Shown: piece after piece, positions 26,697 to 36,169 of the stretch | Numbering within the stretch: the stretch's first letter is position 1 | Layout: every line of letters begins with the position of its first letter | Source: Deltaproteobacteria bacterium | Lineage (GTDB): Bacteria; Myxococcota_A; Polyangia; Nannocystales; Nannocystaceae | Assembly (NCBI GenBank): GCA_016709225.1 | Contig: JADJEE010000012.1 | Location: 2,275,501 to 2,339,500 of the forward strand | Reading direction: 5' to 3' | DNA: 64,000 nucleotides | Notes under the pieces: model-generated | What the model saw: the letters and a program-made list of their open reading frames with translations, nothing else | Databases searched by the model: none | What the model was told of the DNA's origin: nothing | Made by a program: the position numbers and the translations under genes

Positions 26697-28223
26697 ATGC
26701 CTAGCCCTGGGACTCGTGTGCCTGCAGCCGTGTCGATCGTGGTGCCGAACCGTCGCCTCTTGCCCCGCGCCACACTCGCTGCCATGGCGATGGCGCTCGG
26801 TGCCTGCGCCGATCCGTGCCTCGACGATGGTCTGGGACAGTCGGCGTGTCCGGTGCAGCAGACCGATGGCGCCAGCGGCAGCAGCACCGGCGAGACCGAC
26901 TCGAACAGCAACACGATCTCCGACTCCGACTCCGCCAGCGCGACGCTGACCGCGGGCTCGGCCTCGATGAGCGCTTCGGCCAGCGACACCGACACCGACT
27001 CGGCGACCGCATCGGCATCGGCCAGCGCGACCGACTCGGCCAGCGCAACCGACTCGGCGTCGGACTCGGGCAGCGCGAGTGACAGCGAAGGTGGCACGCA
27101 GTGGTGCCCCGACGCCGACATGGACGGCTTCGGCGACCCCGAGGGCTGCGTGAACGCGATGGACCCCCCGCCCGGCACCGTCGACAACGACGACGACTGC
27201 GACGACGGCGACGCGGACACCTTCCCCGGCGCGGCCCCCAACGACGACGCGACCGCGTGCATGCACGATGGTGACGGCGACGACTGGGGCGACGACAACC
27301 CCGGGCCCGGCGTCGACGCGGGCACCGACTGCGACGACGAGGACGCCGAGACCTTCCCGGGTGCGGCCGAGGCCGAGGCCGATCCGACCCAGTGCAGCAC
27401 CGACGCCGACGGCGACGGCTGGGGCGACGCGAACCCCAGCGGCACCGCGGTGCCGGGCGCCGACTGCTTCGACGGCAACGATGCGCTCAACCCCTCGACG
27501 ATGGCGCTCACGGCATTCGTCAACCAGGGCTTCCAGCCGGTGGTCGCGACCGCGAGCACGCTCGACGCCGCACTCTCGACGGTGGCCCCGCTCGACACGC
27601 CATTCCAGTGGAATCCGGTGTCGGCGACGATCGACGAGACCGGCCTCATCATCCTCAACAACGACTCGCAGAACCGGCTCTACTCCGTCGAGTACCTCGG
27701 GGTCTGCGACGGCAGCGAGGCCGAGGGCACGACGACTGCGCTGCCGCAGTCCCACGGCATCGACGTCTTCTGCGGCCTCGGCTTCGGCGTCGACGGTCTG
27801 CTCTACGGCGTGCAGAACGCGACCGACGAGGTCGCCGAGTTCGATCCCACCACCGGTGCGGTGCTCAGCTCGGTGCCGCTGACGCTGGGCGGCACGCCGT
27901 TCGACGCCGGCTCGTGTGGCATGACCTTCGACTGCCACACCCAGCGCCTGCTCTACGCCCACGGCCCCAGCGGTGACATCTTCGCGCTCGACCCCGTCGC
28001 CGGCACGCTCGAGCTGGTCGCCGACACCGCCTTCACGTGGTCACCGACCGGCCTCGCCTACGATCCCGTCGATCGCGTGGTGTGGGTCGCCGGTGACACG
28101 ACGATGTATCGCGTCGCGATCGACGGCAGCAACACCGTCGAAGAGATCGGCAACTTCGACTTCGGACCCGGCGGCGACGTGTCGGTCTCGAACATCGAGA
28201 CGCTGCCGGTCTGCGTACCGTAG
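26697..28223 (+). CDS. Lipoprotein with Ser/Asp linker, calcium-type Asp repeats and a beta-propeller-like domain
   Basis: 508 residues. Signal LPRATLAAMAMALGACADP puts the lipidated Cys near residue 39. Residues 55-130 are an almost pure Ser/Ala/Thr/Asp linker. Residues 133-265 hold repeated Asp-rich loops such as DNDDDCDDGDADTFPGA and DADGDGWGD, each with a Cys, as in MopE-like and thrombospondin type 3 calcium-binding repeats. The last 240 residues are strands of the kind seen in surface beta-propellers (GIDVFCGLGFGVDGLLYG). Expected on the outer membrane surface. Divergent from the large lipoprotein at 24593. Confidence 0.8.
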   Translation: MPSPGTRVPAAVSIVVPNRRLLPRATLAAMAMALGACADPCLDDGLGQSACPVQQTDGASGSSTGETDSNSNTISDSDSASATLTAGSASMSASASDTDTDSATASASASATDSASATDSASDSGSASDSEGGTQWCPDADMDGFGDPEGCVNAMDPPPGTVDNDDDCDDGDADTFPGAAPNDDATACMHDGDGDDWGDDNPGPGVDAGTDCDDEDAETFPGAAEAEADPTQCSTDADGDGWGDANPSGTAVPGADCFDGNDALNPSTMALTAFVNQGFQPVVATASTLDAALSTVAPLDTPFQWNPVSATIDETGLIILNNDSQNRLYSVEYLGVCDGSEAEGTTTALPQSHGIDVFCGLGFGVDGLLYGVQNATDEVAEFDPTTGAVLSSVPLTLGGTPFDAGSCGMTFDCHTQRLLYAHGPSGDIFALDPVAGTLELVADTAFTWSPTGLAYDPVDRVVWVAGDTTMYRVAIDGSNTVEEIGNFDFGPGGDVSVSNIETLPVCVP

Positions 28224-28263
28224 CGGCGGGTTGCGCCGAAGCTGGCGCCTCAGCGTCGATGCG

Positions 28264-29250
28264 CTACGGCGTCGTGCAGTGAGAGGCGCTGCAGTGATGG
28301 CAGCGCCCGCTGCTCGTCGCGTCGTCGACGAGCCGCATCGCTCGTCCATCGAACGCGTAGTGACGGGTGCGTTCGTGGTGATCGGGCACCATCGACGCAC
28401 CCCCGCGCGTCGCCCACGACGCGGCGGTGTGCAGTTCGCGGATGCCATGATCGAAGCCGGCGACGTGGGAGCTGACGTCGACGAACCCGATGAACGTGCC
28501 GATGCGGTGGCCGCAGCTCCCGCGCATGACGTAGGCATCGTGGGGCACCTCCCACGGGCAAGTGCCGCCCTCGGCGTGCGGTACGACCACGTCGAGCTGG
28601 CCATCGCCGTCGAGGTCGATGAGCGGCGTCGTCGACAGCAGCCAGCGAACCGAAGATTCGCGGAACTCGCCTTGCTGATCGATGCCCGACGAGGTCACCA
28701 GGATCTCACGGGCCTGCGTAGGCGGCTTCACACAGGGTCCGGGGAGCGACGAGACGGGCTGGTGCCCGACCGGGAGCCACTGCACCGTGGCCTCGACCTC
28801 GCCGTTGCCGCGCGCGCCGATGTCGACGCCGACGCGGCGATCGTGGCCGATCCACGCGCAGGTGTGACGCGGCGCTTCGACACACGGGGTCACGCGCGTG
28901 AAGCCACCGGTCTCGAGGACCTCGCCCCACGTCGCCGCGACCTCGGTGTACGACGCATCCGCGACGTGATGGCGCAGGCGCAGATCGCCGCCCTCGCCGA
29001 TCGACACCGACGCATCTGCGGGGTCGTAGATGGACGGGAACAGCAGTGCCGGTGGCCACTCGGCGGGACGAGCGAAGGTGTGCGTGCGATCCGGCGCGAC
29101 CGCGCGCGATGCCGTGCCGGCTGTCTCGGCGACGGTGGGCACAGGACTCGCGTCCGGTGAGGCGTGGGCGGTCGTCGCGTCTGGCGGGCGCGCCGACGAG
29201 TTGGATGCGGCACAGGCGAATGAGGCGACCCACAACGCACCCGCCGCCAT
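28264..29250 (-). CDS. Hypothetical secreted protein or lipoprotein
   Basis: 328 residues from ATG 29250, giving MAAGALWVASFACAAS, where FAC could serve as a lipobox. A Ser/Ala/Pro linker follows. The body has PLIDLDGDGQLDVVVPHAEG near residue 235, an FG-GAP/VCBS-type calcium loop, and a C-terminal Cys/His cluster SSGRCHHCSASHC. The FG-GAP loop suggests a surface protein with a bound Ca ion, but only one such repeat is clear. No further domain recognised. Converges on the gene ending at 28223. Confidence 0.65.
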   Translation of the reverse strand: MAAGALWVASFACAASNSSARPPDATTAHASPDASPVPTVAETAGTASRAVAPDRTHTFARPAEWPPALLFPSIYDPADASVSIGEGGDLRLRHHVADASYTEVAATWGEVLETGGFTRVTPCVEAPRHTCAWIGHDRRVGVDIGARGNGEVEATVQWLPVGHQPVSSLPGPCVKPPTQAREILVTSSGIDQQGEFRESSVRWLLSTTPLIDLDGDGQLDVVVPHAEGGTCPWEVPHDAYVMRGSCGHRIGTFIGFVDVSSHVAGFDHGIRELHTAASWATRGGASMVPDHHERTRHYAFDGRAMRLVDDATSSGRCHHCSASHCTTP

Positions 29251-29415
29251 TGCCCGAGGACGTCTGTGCTCGGCAACCACGCCAGCGATTCTGCCACGAC
29301 CGCGTCGGTCTCGCGGCTCGTACCGTCGTTGGCACAGCATGCTGCGCCCCGAATACGGGTGGCGGCGCCGAGGCCGATCCGTGGCCGGCGCTCGTGGCAT
29401 GCTCGCCGCATCCGC

Positions 29416-30486
29416 GTGGACGACTCGGTTCCGACCAAGGTCTCCGGCCACCTGCGCAAGCGCTTCGGCCACAACGAAGGCGTGCAGTACTGGTTCCGCA
29501 CCCCCGACGGGCAGACACGCACCTCGTCGGCGGGCTTCGCCAGTCGTCGGCCGCCACGCCGCGTCACGCCGGCGACGACGTTCCACTGCTTCTCGACCAC
29601 CAAGCCGATCACCGCGCTCGCGCTGCTGCAGCTGGCGGCCGACGGCAAGGTCGATCTCGACGCGCCGGTGCGCGAGTCGTTGCCGGAGATTCCCTACGAC
29701 AACGGCATGACCGCCCGTCAGCTGCTGTCGCACCAGGGCGGCCTGCCGAACCCGCTGCCGCTGGCGTGGGTGCACCGCGCCGAGGACCACGCGGGCTTCG
29801 ACCGGCAGGCCTTCCTCGAGCGCGTGCTGAAAGAGAACCCGCGCGCCGAGCCGCCGGGCAAGAAGGCCCGCTACTCCAACATCGGGTACCTGCTGCTCGG
29901 TGCGATGATCGAGCGCGTCTCGGGCCAGCCCTACCCCGTGTTCGTGCGCCAGCGGATCCTCGACGTGGTGCGATCGCGCGACGTCACGGCCTTCCTCGAC
30001 TTCGGGGCGCCGGTCGAGCGACACGCGGTGGGCTACACGCGCGTGGTCTCGGGCATCGGCCTCGCGCTGGCGTTCATGCGAGATCCCGCCAAGCTGCGCA
30101 CACGCGAAGGCGGCTGGATCCGCTACCACCCCTTCCACCTCGACGGCGCCGCGTACGGTGGCCTCGAGGGCAACGTACGGGGCTGGGCGCCGCTACTCAC
30201 CGCGATCGTCGATCGTGATCCCCGGCTGCTGCCACCCGAGTGGTACGCGACATGGTTCGCGCCGCAGTCGCTCGCCTCGGGTGCGCCGTCGGGCCACGCG
30301 TTGTCGTGGTTCACCGGCGACACCGCCGGCCATGCGCACCTGCGCCACGCCGGCGGTGGCTCGGGCTACGGCGCCGAGATCCGCATCTACCCCGAACTCG
30401 GGGCCGCCAGCGCGATCCTCTGCAACACCACGGTCGTCAGCGACACGCGCATGCTCGACGAGCTCGACGCGCTGTGGCTGCCGTGA
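29416..30486 (+). CDS. Class C beta-lactamase-like serine hydrolase
   Basis: 356 residues from GTG 29416; the frame is open back to a GTG at 29266 but the third-position bias weakens there. The nucleophile motif is STTK in FHCFSTTKPITALALLQL, the Tyr motif is YSN in KARYSNIGYLLLGAMIE, and HAGGGSGYG replaces the KTG box, as is usual in the esterase and peptidase members of the family. ARQLLSHQGGLPNPLP is another conserved block. There is no signal peptide from this start, so it is probably cytoplasmic. The substrate may be an ester, D-amino peptide or beta-lactam; it cannot be told from sequence. Confidence 0.88.
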   Translation: MDDSVPTKVSGHLRKRFGHNEGVQYWFRTPDGQTRTSSAGFASRRPPRRVTPATTFHCFSTTKPITALALLQLAADGKVDLDAPVRESLPEIPYDNGMTARQLLSHQGGLPNPLPLAWVHRAEDHAGFDRQAFLERVLKENPRAEPPGKKARYSNIGYLLLGAMIERVSGQPYPVFVRQRILDVVRSRDVTAFLDFGAPVERHAVGYTRVVSGIGLALAFMRDPAKLRTREGGWIRYHPFHLDGAAYGGLEGNVRGWAPLLTAIVDRDPRLLPPEWYATWFAPQSLASGAPSGHALSWFTGDTAGHAHLRHAGGGSGYGAEIRIYPELGAASAILCNTTVVSDTRMLDELDALWLP

Positions 30487-30505
30487 TCCACACCCACGAC
30501 GATGG

Positions 30506-30539
30506 AAAAAGACCGCGGCCGCTCGATGCGACCGCGGTC
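30506..30539 (-). terminator. Intrinsic terminator for the minus-strand MYXO-CTERM gene
   Basis: GACCGCGG at 30511-30518 pairs exactly with CCGCGGTC at 30532-30539. On the minus strand the hairpin is followed at once by TTTTT (complement of 30506-30510). It lies 37 nt past the stop of the gene at 30576, the right place and orientation. It is the only hairpin with a clear U tract found in the window. Confidence 0.75.
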
Positions 30540-30575
30540 CATGCCGTCGTGCACGAAGACGTGCACGCATGCGCA

Positions 30576-31790
30576 TCAGTGACGACGGCGACGCAGCAGC
30601 GCGAGGCCGAACGCACCGAACGCAGCCCACAGCGGGCTACCACCGCCGGAGCTGTTGCAGACGCAGCCACCGCTGCCGTCGTCCTCGCCGCCGGTGCCCT
30701 CGTCGCTGCCACCGCCGGAGTCGTCGCTTCCGGCGGTCGCGCTCGCGGTCGCGGTCGCGCTCGCCGAGGCGTCGCCACCGCTGGTGTCCGCACCCGACGC
30801 GCTGGCGCTGGCGCTGCCGCTGTCGGCCGCGGTGGTGCCACCGTCGGAGCCGCTGCTCGTGCCGGGGTCGACCTCGACCGTGCAATCCGCCGCGCAACCG
30901 TCACCGGGATCGGTGTTCATGTCGTCGCACTCTTCGACGCCCTCTTGCACGAGGCCATCGCCACACACCGCCGTGGTGCACGTGCTGGTGCAGGCCGCGG
31001 TGTCGGCGTTCATCAGGCCGTCGTCGCACTCCTCGCCCTTGTCCATCAGGCCATTGCCGCAGACGTCGAGCAGACGGAACGTGATGCCCTCGATGCCGAG
31101 CTCGTCGCGCGCCGGGCCCGCGCCTCCGGCGTCGTCACCCGACCACGAGATGTAGTAGACGCCGCCGTCGGGGATCGGGGTCTCGGGCGTGATCACCTCG
31201 ACCACGTCGGTCCCAACGAAGCCGTCGCGGTCGGCCGCCATCGGCGTGACGATGGGCTCGCCGATGGCGGTGTAGGCCATGTTGTCGGCCGAGTGCTCCA
31301 GCGACACGGTGCTGCTGCGACCGACGTCGTTGTTGACCCACAGGGTGTACTCGACCTGCACGTCGGTGATGTCGGCGCCGGTGTTGTTGACGAGGCGCAG
31401 CACCACGCGGCCGGGGGTGAAGGCGAGATCGGTGGGCTGGATGCCGAAGGCGATCGTGCCGGCGCCGTCGATGTCGAAGGCCCACACACCGGGATCGTCG
31501 ACGTTGCCGGTGCTGATGCCGCGCGCGTAGTCGCTGCCTGCGCCGCCGGCCGTGCCGCCGAAGTCGAGCACGCTGCTACCGCTGAGCCGCACCGACCAGT
31601 CGTCGGAGTCGAGCTGTCCCGCGGCCGGCTCGGGATCGAAGCCGCTGCCGTCGAAGGCCGAGAGGTCGATCTGGACCACCGGCGCGAGATCGACATCGGC
31701 GAGTGCCGGCTGCGTCGCCAATGCGACACCGACACCAGCGAAGAGCGACAGACCACGGATACGACCCGAAGTAAGAACTGAAGTACGCAT
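30576..31790 (-). CDS. DUF4215 surface protein with MYXO-CTERM tail
   Basis: 404 residues from ATG 31790. A signal peptide ends near PALA (residue 31). Residues 32-235 form a beta-rich domain. Two DUF4215 Cys repeats follow, CGNGLMDKGEECDDG and CGDGLVQEGVEECDD, then a Ser/Ala/Gly/Asp linker of about 65 residues and the sorting tail CVCNSSGGG, membrane helix and RRRRH. The tail has a Val between its cysteines where the other two proteins in this window have Gly. The product should be processed by myxosortase and shown on the cell surface. An intrinsic terminator follows. Confidence 0.85.
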   Translation of the reverse strand: MRTSVLTSGRIRGLSLFAGVGVALATQPALADVDLAPVVQIDLSAFDGSGFDPEPAAGQLDSDDWSVRLSGSSVLDFGGTAGGAGSDYARGISTGNVDDPGVWAFDIDGAGTIAFGIQPTDLAFTPGRVVLRLVNNTGADITDVQVEYTLWVNNDVGRSSTVSLEHSADNMAYTAIGEPIVTPMAADRDGFVGTDVVEVITPETPIPDGGVYYISWSGDDAGGAGPARDELGIEGITFRLLDVCGNGLMDKGEECDDGLMNADTAACTSTCTTAVCGDGLVQEGVEECDDMNTDPGDGCAADCTVEVDPGTSSGSDGGTTAADSGSASASASGADTSGGDASASATATASATAGSDDSGGGSDEGTGGEDDGSGGCVCNSSGGGSPLWAAFGAFGLALLRRRRH

Positions 31791-31796
31791 CCCCCG

Positions 31797-31802
31797 AGGG
31801 TA
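31797..31802 (-). promoter_or_regulatory. Candidate -10 box TACCCT, 6 nt before ATG 31790
   Basis: On the minus strand TACCCT is followed by CGGGGG and the ATG. The G run could act as a weak ribosome-binding site, but its distance of zero from the ATG argues against that. Confidence 0.4.
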
Positions 31803-32110
31803 GACCGCTTCCAAGGTCACCGCAACGGCAGAAGACCGCGCGGGTCGACGCGGCGGGGCATGGGTCACGCCCGCCAGCGAGAACGTCAATCGCCAGGAGC
31901 GCGATCGATCGCACACCATCGACGGGAGGTTCGGAGGCCCCGCGCTCCGTACGACCCGCGCCGACAGCTCGCGCGCGCACCATAGGGACGAGCGATCTCG
32001 GCACGAACGTGCCGTCGAGCCCGCGCCGCGATCGCTGCGCCGTGCGTCCTCGCTACAGGGCGACCGCCAGCCCCCGCCAGGGGTGGAACACCGTGTGAAT
32101 GCGCGTGCGT
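31803..32110. other. Divergent intergenic region without a recognised gene
   Basis: Between the start codons at 31790 and 32122 lie about 330 bp. Apart from the two TANNNT boxes at its edges I see no frame with gene-like codon bias, no repeat longer than chance and no RNA signature. Confidence 0.5.
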
Positions 32111-32116
32111 TAGAGT
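32111..32116 (+). promoter_or_regulatory. Candidate -10 box TAGAGT, 5 nt before ATG 32122
   Basis: The box is separated from the ATG by TCGGC only. If used, the RNA starts at or inside the start codon region. Confidence 0.4.
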
Positions 32117-32121
32117 TCGGC

Positions 32122-33354
32122 ATGCGCCTGCGCTTCGCCGTCACCGCCTTGGTCCTGCTCGGCTGCGATCCCACGCCCGCTGCACCGACCCCAGCTGCCG
32201 ACAGCCGGGCGGGCGCTGCGAAGGCAGAGCCCACTGCGGACGCGCCGACGGACGCGAAGCAAGACGAGACCGCCGCGAACACCAAGCCCAAGGCCGCACC
32301 CACGCCGCTCACGAGGGAGGCGCGCGCCGAGTACCACCAACACCTCGAGCAGGGCCGCAAGCTCGCGAAGGCGCAGGATTGGGCCAAGGCGATCGTCGAG
32401 CTCGAAGCTGCGCTCGCGGTGATTCCCGGCGACGATCGTGCGCTGGGTGAGCTGTCGTGGGCGGCGTTCTCCTCGGGTGACCACGCCAAGGCGCGCTCCT
32501 CGGCGAAGGCGGCGGTGCTCGCCGCCAGCAACCCGAAGATCAAAGGCGCGTCGCTCTACAACCTCGGCCGTGCCGAGGAGGCACTCGGCGAGCTGGCCGC
32601 GGCGAAGTCCGCGTACGAGCAGTCGATCGCGGCGCGCCCGAACGAGGTCGTGCGCAAGCGACTCGCCGACCTCGCCACCCGCGTGCCCGCGATCGCCGAG
32701 CCGCTGCCGTGCACCAAGCCCAGCGACGCGACGAAGGTCTGCGAGTGTCTGCGAGCGACGCTGCCAGCGGACACCTTCGCACCCGAGAACCAGCCCGCGG
32801 CGTGCGAGCTCACGGCCACCGGCGTCGACGGCTTCTCGTTCGCGAGGTTCGCGACCTCGCCCATCGGTGAAGAGAACGTGGTGTTGATTGCGCGCGGGCC
32901 AGAGGGATGGGCCGTGGTCGCGCAGCTCGACTACGTCTACAACCCCGGCGCCTTCGGGATCTACGAGGAGTGGGAGCTCGCGGCTGCCAAAGAGCGCACG
33001 ATTGGCACCCACGCCGTCGTCGAGTTCACCAGCCACAAGACGCGCTCCGACAGCGACATGGGCGTCGATGAAGCGGAATCGGAGACCACCGACAGGCTGA
33101 TCGTGTGCGACCGCGGGGTCGGCAGGTCACTGCCGCGCTGTCCGCTCCAGATCGTGACCTCGTACGAGTACGAGCGCGACCGCATGGGCCTCGCCGAGGA
33201 TGGCGACCTCGCGAAGGACATTCAGACGCCGGGGCTGCCCATCCACAAGACCAGCAAGATCGCCGTCACGATCGGCGAGGATGGCATCGCGAAGCTCCGG
33301 GCCGAGACCGGCAGCGTCGAACCAGAGCAGCTGGGCGATCGCAAGCTGTGGTGA
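32122..33354 (+). CDS. TPR-containing lipoprotein
   Basis: 410 residues from ATG 32122: MRLRFAVTALVLLGCDP with lipobox LLGC at Cys15, then a Thr/Ala/Lys/Asp linker to about residue 65. Residues 66-190 are three tetratricopeptide repeats (YHQHLEQGRKLAKAQDWAKA, DDRALGELSWAAFSSGDHAKA, ASLYNLGRAEEALGELAAAK). The C-terminal 215 residues are a beta-rich domain with four Cys that opens PLPCTKPSDATKVCECL. TPRs suggest protein binding in the periplasm. Function otherwise unknown. Confidence 0.8.
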   Translation: MRLRFAVTALVLLGCDPTPAAPTPAADSRAGAAKAEPTADAPTDAKQDETAANTKPKAAPTPLTREARAEYHQHLEQGRKLAKAQDWAKAIVELEAALAVIPGDDRALGELSWAAFSSGDHAKARSSAKAAVLAASNPKIKGASLYNLGRAEEALGELAAAKSAYEQSIAARPNEVVRKRLADLATRVPAIAEPLPCTKPSDATKVCECLRATLPADTFAPENQPAACELTATGVDGFSFARFATSPIGEENVVLIARGPEGWAVVAQLDYVYNPGAFGIYEEWELAAAKERTIGTHAVVEFTSHKTRSDSDMGVDEAESETTDRLIVCDRGVGRSLPRCPLQIVTSYEYERDRMGLAEDGDLAKDIQTPGLPIHKTSKIAVTIGEDGIAKLRAETGSVEPEQLGDRKLW

Positions 33355-33400
33355 CGACGACGATGTGGCGGGGTCGTGGCGCCGCCGGCTCGCGCGCGGC

Positions 33401-36079
33401 TCACGGCGCGGGCAGCTCGGCGATCCGCCGATCGAGGCGCTCGAGACGGGCCGGGTCCGGCTCGGGCGCGGCGGCAGCGATCGCCCGCGCGCGCACGAGC
33501 AGGCGCCGACGCTCGTCCTGCTGCGACGCGAGCACGAGCACGTCGGACAGCGCCACCAGCGTACCGACCAGCTCGGGATACTCGAGTCCGTAGGCGCGCT
33601 CCTGCACCGCGATCGCACGCCGGAGCGCACGCTCGGCCGCCACGGGCTCGTGCAGCTCTGTCAGCGCCAGGCCGAGGTCGTGCAGCGGCATGATGAGCTC
33701 GGGGTGCTCGGGCCCGAAGTGGCGCTCGAAGATCGCGACCGCGCGCTCGAGCTGCGGCCGCGCGAGCTCGGGGTGGCCCTCCTGCGCGTGGGTCAGCGCG
33801 ATGTGGGCCAGCACGCTGGCGACCTCGGGATGATCGGGGCCGTAGGCCGCCTCGAGGTTGGCCATGGCGCGCTCGTACCACAGCCGCGCGGTCGCGGGCT
33901 CGTCGCGGGCCCACCACACGTTGCCGATGTTGGACTGTAGATCGCCGACCGTCGGATGGTGCGGCCCGTACAGTCGCTCGAAGCTGGCGGCGGCCTCTTC
34001 GTAGAGCGGCATCGCAGCGTCGACATCGTCGCGCAGGAACGTGAGGTTGGCGAGCGCGGTCGTCACCAACGCCCGCTCGCGATCATCGGGCTGCAGCTGC
34101 GCGGCGGCCTCGCGGGCGCGCTCGAACGACGACGCCGCGCCGTCGAAGTCGCGCTGCTCCAGACGCATCGCGCCATGCGCGACGAACAGCTTCACGGTGA
34201 GCGCCGGCGCGGCGCCGTGGCGATCGAGCAACGCCGACGCCAGCGCGAACCACCGCTCACCCTCGGGAACCCGCGCATCGACGTAGCCGACCTGTCGCAG
34301 CAGATCGATCGCGATGGTCGCCGCCAGCCGATCGTCACCCCCGCGCAGCGCCGTCCACAGCGCCTCCTCGAGCGCGGCCTCGCCGTCGTCGCCACCATCC
34401 TTGGTCGCGAGCTGACCGTGGATGTGCAGCGTCTCGGCCAGCAGCGGCGGATAGCCGAGCGTGCGCGCCTGCGGGAGCATCGTCGCGAGCTGCTCGGCGG
34501 CGTCGCGGGGGTGACCCGAGATGTCGGCGGCGTGGACCTGCGCGAGCTGGGCCTGCAGCGACTCGATCGCCTGGCGTCGCTCGGGCTCGGTGGGCAGCGG
34601 CGTGCGCTGGCCGAGGGTGGCGGTCTCGCTGCAGGCGTCGAGCGCAGGCAATCGTCCGACCGCCGTCACCGACTCGCGCACGGTGATGACGTCCGCCGCG
34701 GCCATGCGCGCGACCAGGGCGTCGAACGACTGCTGCGCGCGCGCGAGGCACTGCATGCGCTCGTCGAGCACCTGCTCGGACTGCACGCCATCGATCGACG
34801 TGGCGCGGCACGCCTGGCCGTGCGCCTCGACCCACGCACCGGCGTAGCCTTCGAGCAGCGAAGTCGTGTGGCGCAGGGCGTCCGCGGCATACGGCGCGTC
34901 GACACCCTCGAACGCGTGACGCAACGCGTCGCGCGTGGCGTCGTTCCAGCTGGGGGCGAATGCCGCTGCGGCGCCCCTGCACGGTGTTGGCGATGCGGTC
35001 GCGCGCGCGGTGAACCACGCCGCGCCGCCGGTCGCACCGAGGGCGACGGCCGCGATCGCGAAGCGACGCCGCCGTGCTCTCGGATCGCGCGAGAGGCGGT
35101 CGAGCAGCGCCGACAGCGACGGGTGACGCTCGTCGACGCGCTTGGCGAGCCCCCGACGCAGCAGCGGCCACACCCACCGCGGCACGCGACCATCGGCCGG
35201 CGGGGGCTCGGGCTCGCGCTCGCACACCGCGATGACCAGGGCCGTCAGCGAGGCCGCGCGGAACGGACGCACGCCATAGAGCGCCTCGTAGAGCGCGACG
35301 CAGAACGCAAACTGGTCGGCGGCCGGGCCCGGCTCTCCACCGAGATGTTGCTCCGGCGCCATGTAGGCCGGCGTGCCCGCGCGTCCATCATGCACGCTGG
35401 TCTCGCCGCTGCCTCGAGCACCGGCGTCGGTGGGCGGGACCTCGTCGGTCGGCTCCATTCCCGACGAGCGATCGAGCACGCGGGCGAGCCCGAAGTCACC
35501 GACCCGCGCCCGTCCATCGCGCCCGATGAGCACGTTGTCGGGCTTGAAGTCGCCGTGCACGATGCCGGCGTCGTGGGCTGCGACCAGACCGCGCCCGGCG
35601 TCGAGGTACATCGCGACGATCTCCGACCACGTGCGCTCCGGCGCGCGCTGCCACTGCGTCAGCGTGCCGCCGTCGATCTGTTCCATCGCCACGAAGACGC
35701 GGCCACCGATGGTGCCGACGTCGTGCACCGTCACGACGTTGGGCGAGGTGAGCCGCGCCATGGCCTGGGCCTCGCGCAGCAGTCGGCGGCCGCCGGCCGC
35801 TCCCGCACCCCCGCGCGCATGCAACAGCTTGAGCGCGACGGCGCGGTCGAGCTCGGGGTCGAACGCCGAGTACACCACGCCCATCGCGCCGACACCGAGC
35901 GTGCCGTGCACGACGTAGCGACCGAGCTGGCCGTGCAGCTCACCCGACGCGGCAGGCCCACGCTCGCCGCGCGCGGTCGCGTGCTCGTCGCTGGCGTGCG
36001 TCTCCTCGAGACTTCGCGGATCGGATCGCACGTCATCACGCGCGTCCCCGCCCTCGCCGTCCGTGCCGCCCACGCGCAT
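33401..36079 (-). CDS. Membrane-anchored Ser/Thr kinase with TPR array; catalytic loop HGD instead of HRD
   Basis: 892 residues from ATG 36079; the conserved part starts near residue 52, so a later start is possible. The kinase domain has GVGAMGVVY, VALK, catalytic loop GIVHGDFKPDN, GDFG and GTPAYMAPEQ. The catalytic Asp and Lys are present, but the Arg of HRD is Gly, so this is a non-RD kinase, unlike its paralogue at 2687-5596. A membrane helix lies at about residues 340-362 and the C-terminal 250 residues are TPR units such as HPEVASVLAHIALTHAQEG. Loss of the Arg usually means activity does not depend on activation-loop phosphorylation. Divergent from the DTW gene 90 bp away. Confidence 0.93.
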   Translation of the reverse strand: MRVGGTDGEGGDARDDVRSDPRSLEETHASDEHATARGERGPAASGELHGQLGRYVVHGTLGVGAMGVVYSAFDPELDRAVALKLLHARGGAGAAGGRRLLREAQAMARLTSPNVVTVHDVGTIGGRVFVAMEQIDGGTLTQWQRAPERTWSEIVAMYLDAGRGLVAAHDAGIVHGDFKPDNVLIGRDGRARVGDFGLARVLDRSSGMEPTDEVPPTDAGARGSGETSVHDGRAGTPAYMAPEQHLGGEPGPAADQFAFCVALYEALYGVRPFRAASLTALVIAVCEREPEPPPADGRVPRWVWPLLRRGLAKRVDERHPSLSALLDRLSRDPRARRRRFAIAAVALGATGGAAWFTARATASPTPCRGAAAAFAPSWNDATRDALRHAFEGVDAPYAADALRHTTSLLEGYAGAWVEAHGQACRATSIDGVQSEQVLDERMQCLARAQQSFDALVARMAAADVITVRESVTAVGRLPALDACSETATLGQRTPLPTEPERRQAIESLQAQLAQVHAADISGHPRDAAEQLATMLPQARTLGYPPLLAETLHIHGQLATKDGGDDGEAALEEALWTALRGGDDRLAATIAIDLLRQVGYVDARVPEGERWFALASALLDRHGAAPALTVKLFVAHGAMRLEQRDFDGAASSFERAREAAAQLQPDDRERALVTTALANLTFLRDDVDAAMPLYEEAAASFERLYGPHHPTVGDLQSNIGNVWWARDEPATARLWYERAMANLEAAYGPDHPEVASVLAHIALTHAQEGHPELARPQLERAVAIFERHFGPEHPELIMPLHDLGLALTELHEPVAAERALRRAIAVQERAYGLEYPELVGTLVALSDVLVLASQQDERRRLLVRARAIAAAAPEPDPARLERLDRRIAELPAP

Positions 36080-36153
36080 AGCATGCTACGCGAAGACGCG
36101 GCCAGCCGGGCACGCGTCCGCGCACGTGCCCGCGCCCGCGCACGTGCACGTGC

Positions 36154-36159
36154 TAGCCT
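36154..36159 (+). promoter_or_regulatory. Candidate -10 box TAGCCT, 10 nt before ATG 36170
   Basis: TAGCCT sits ten bases before the DTW gene start. The upstream sequence is a run of alternating CGCACGTGCC-type bases with several CACGTG cores, which may matter for regulation or simply reflect composition. Confidence 0.35.
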
Positions 36160-36169
36160 CCCGCGCCCG

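Noticed and set aside
26697..27661. N-terminal extension of the large minus-strand lipoprotein frame up to 27661
   Set aside because: It is antisense to the calcium-repeat lipoprotein, whose Ser/Asp linker and Cys loops are real, and the lipoprotein signal of the minus-strand gene starts at 26611.
28233..28248. GCGCC-GAAGCT-GGCGC hairpin between convergent genes as terminator
   Set aside because: Five-pair stem without a U tract; stems of this size are expected by chance at this GC content.
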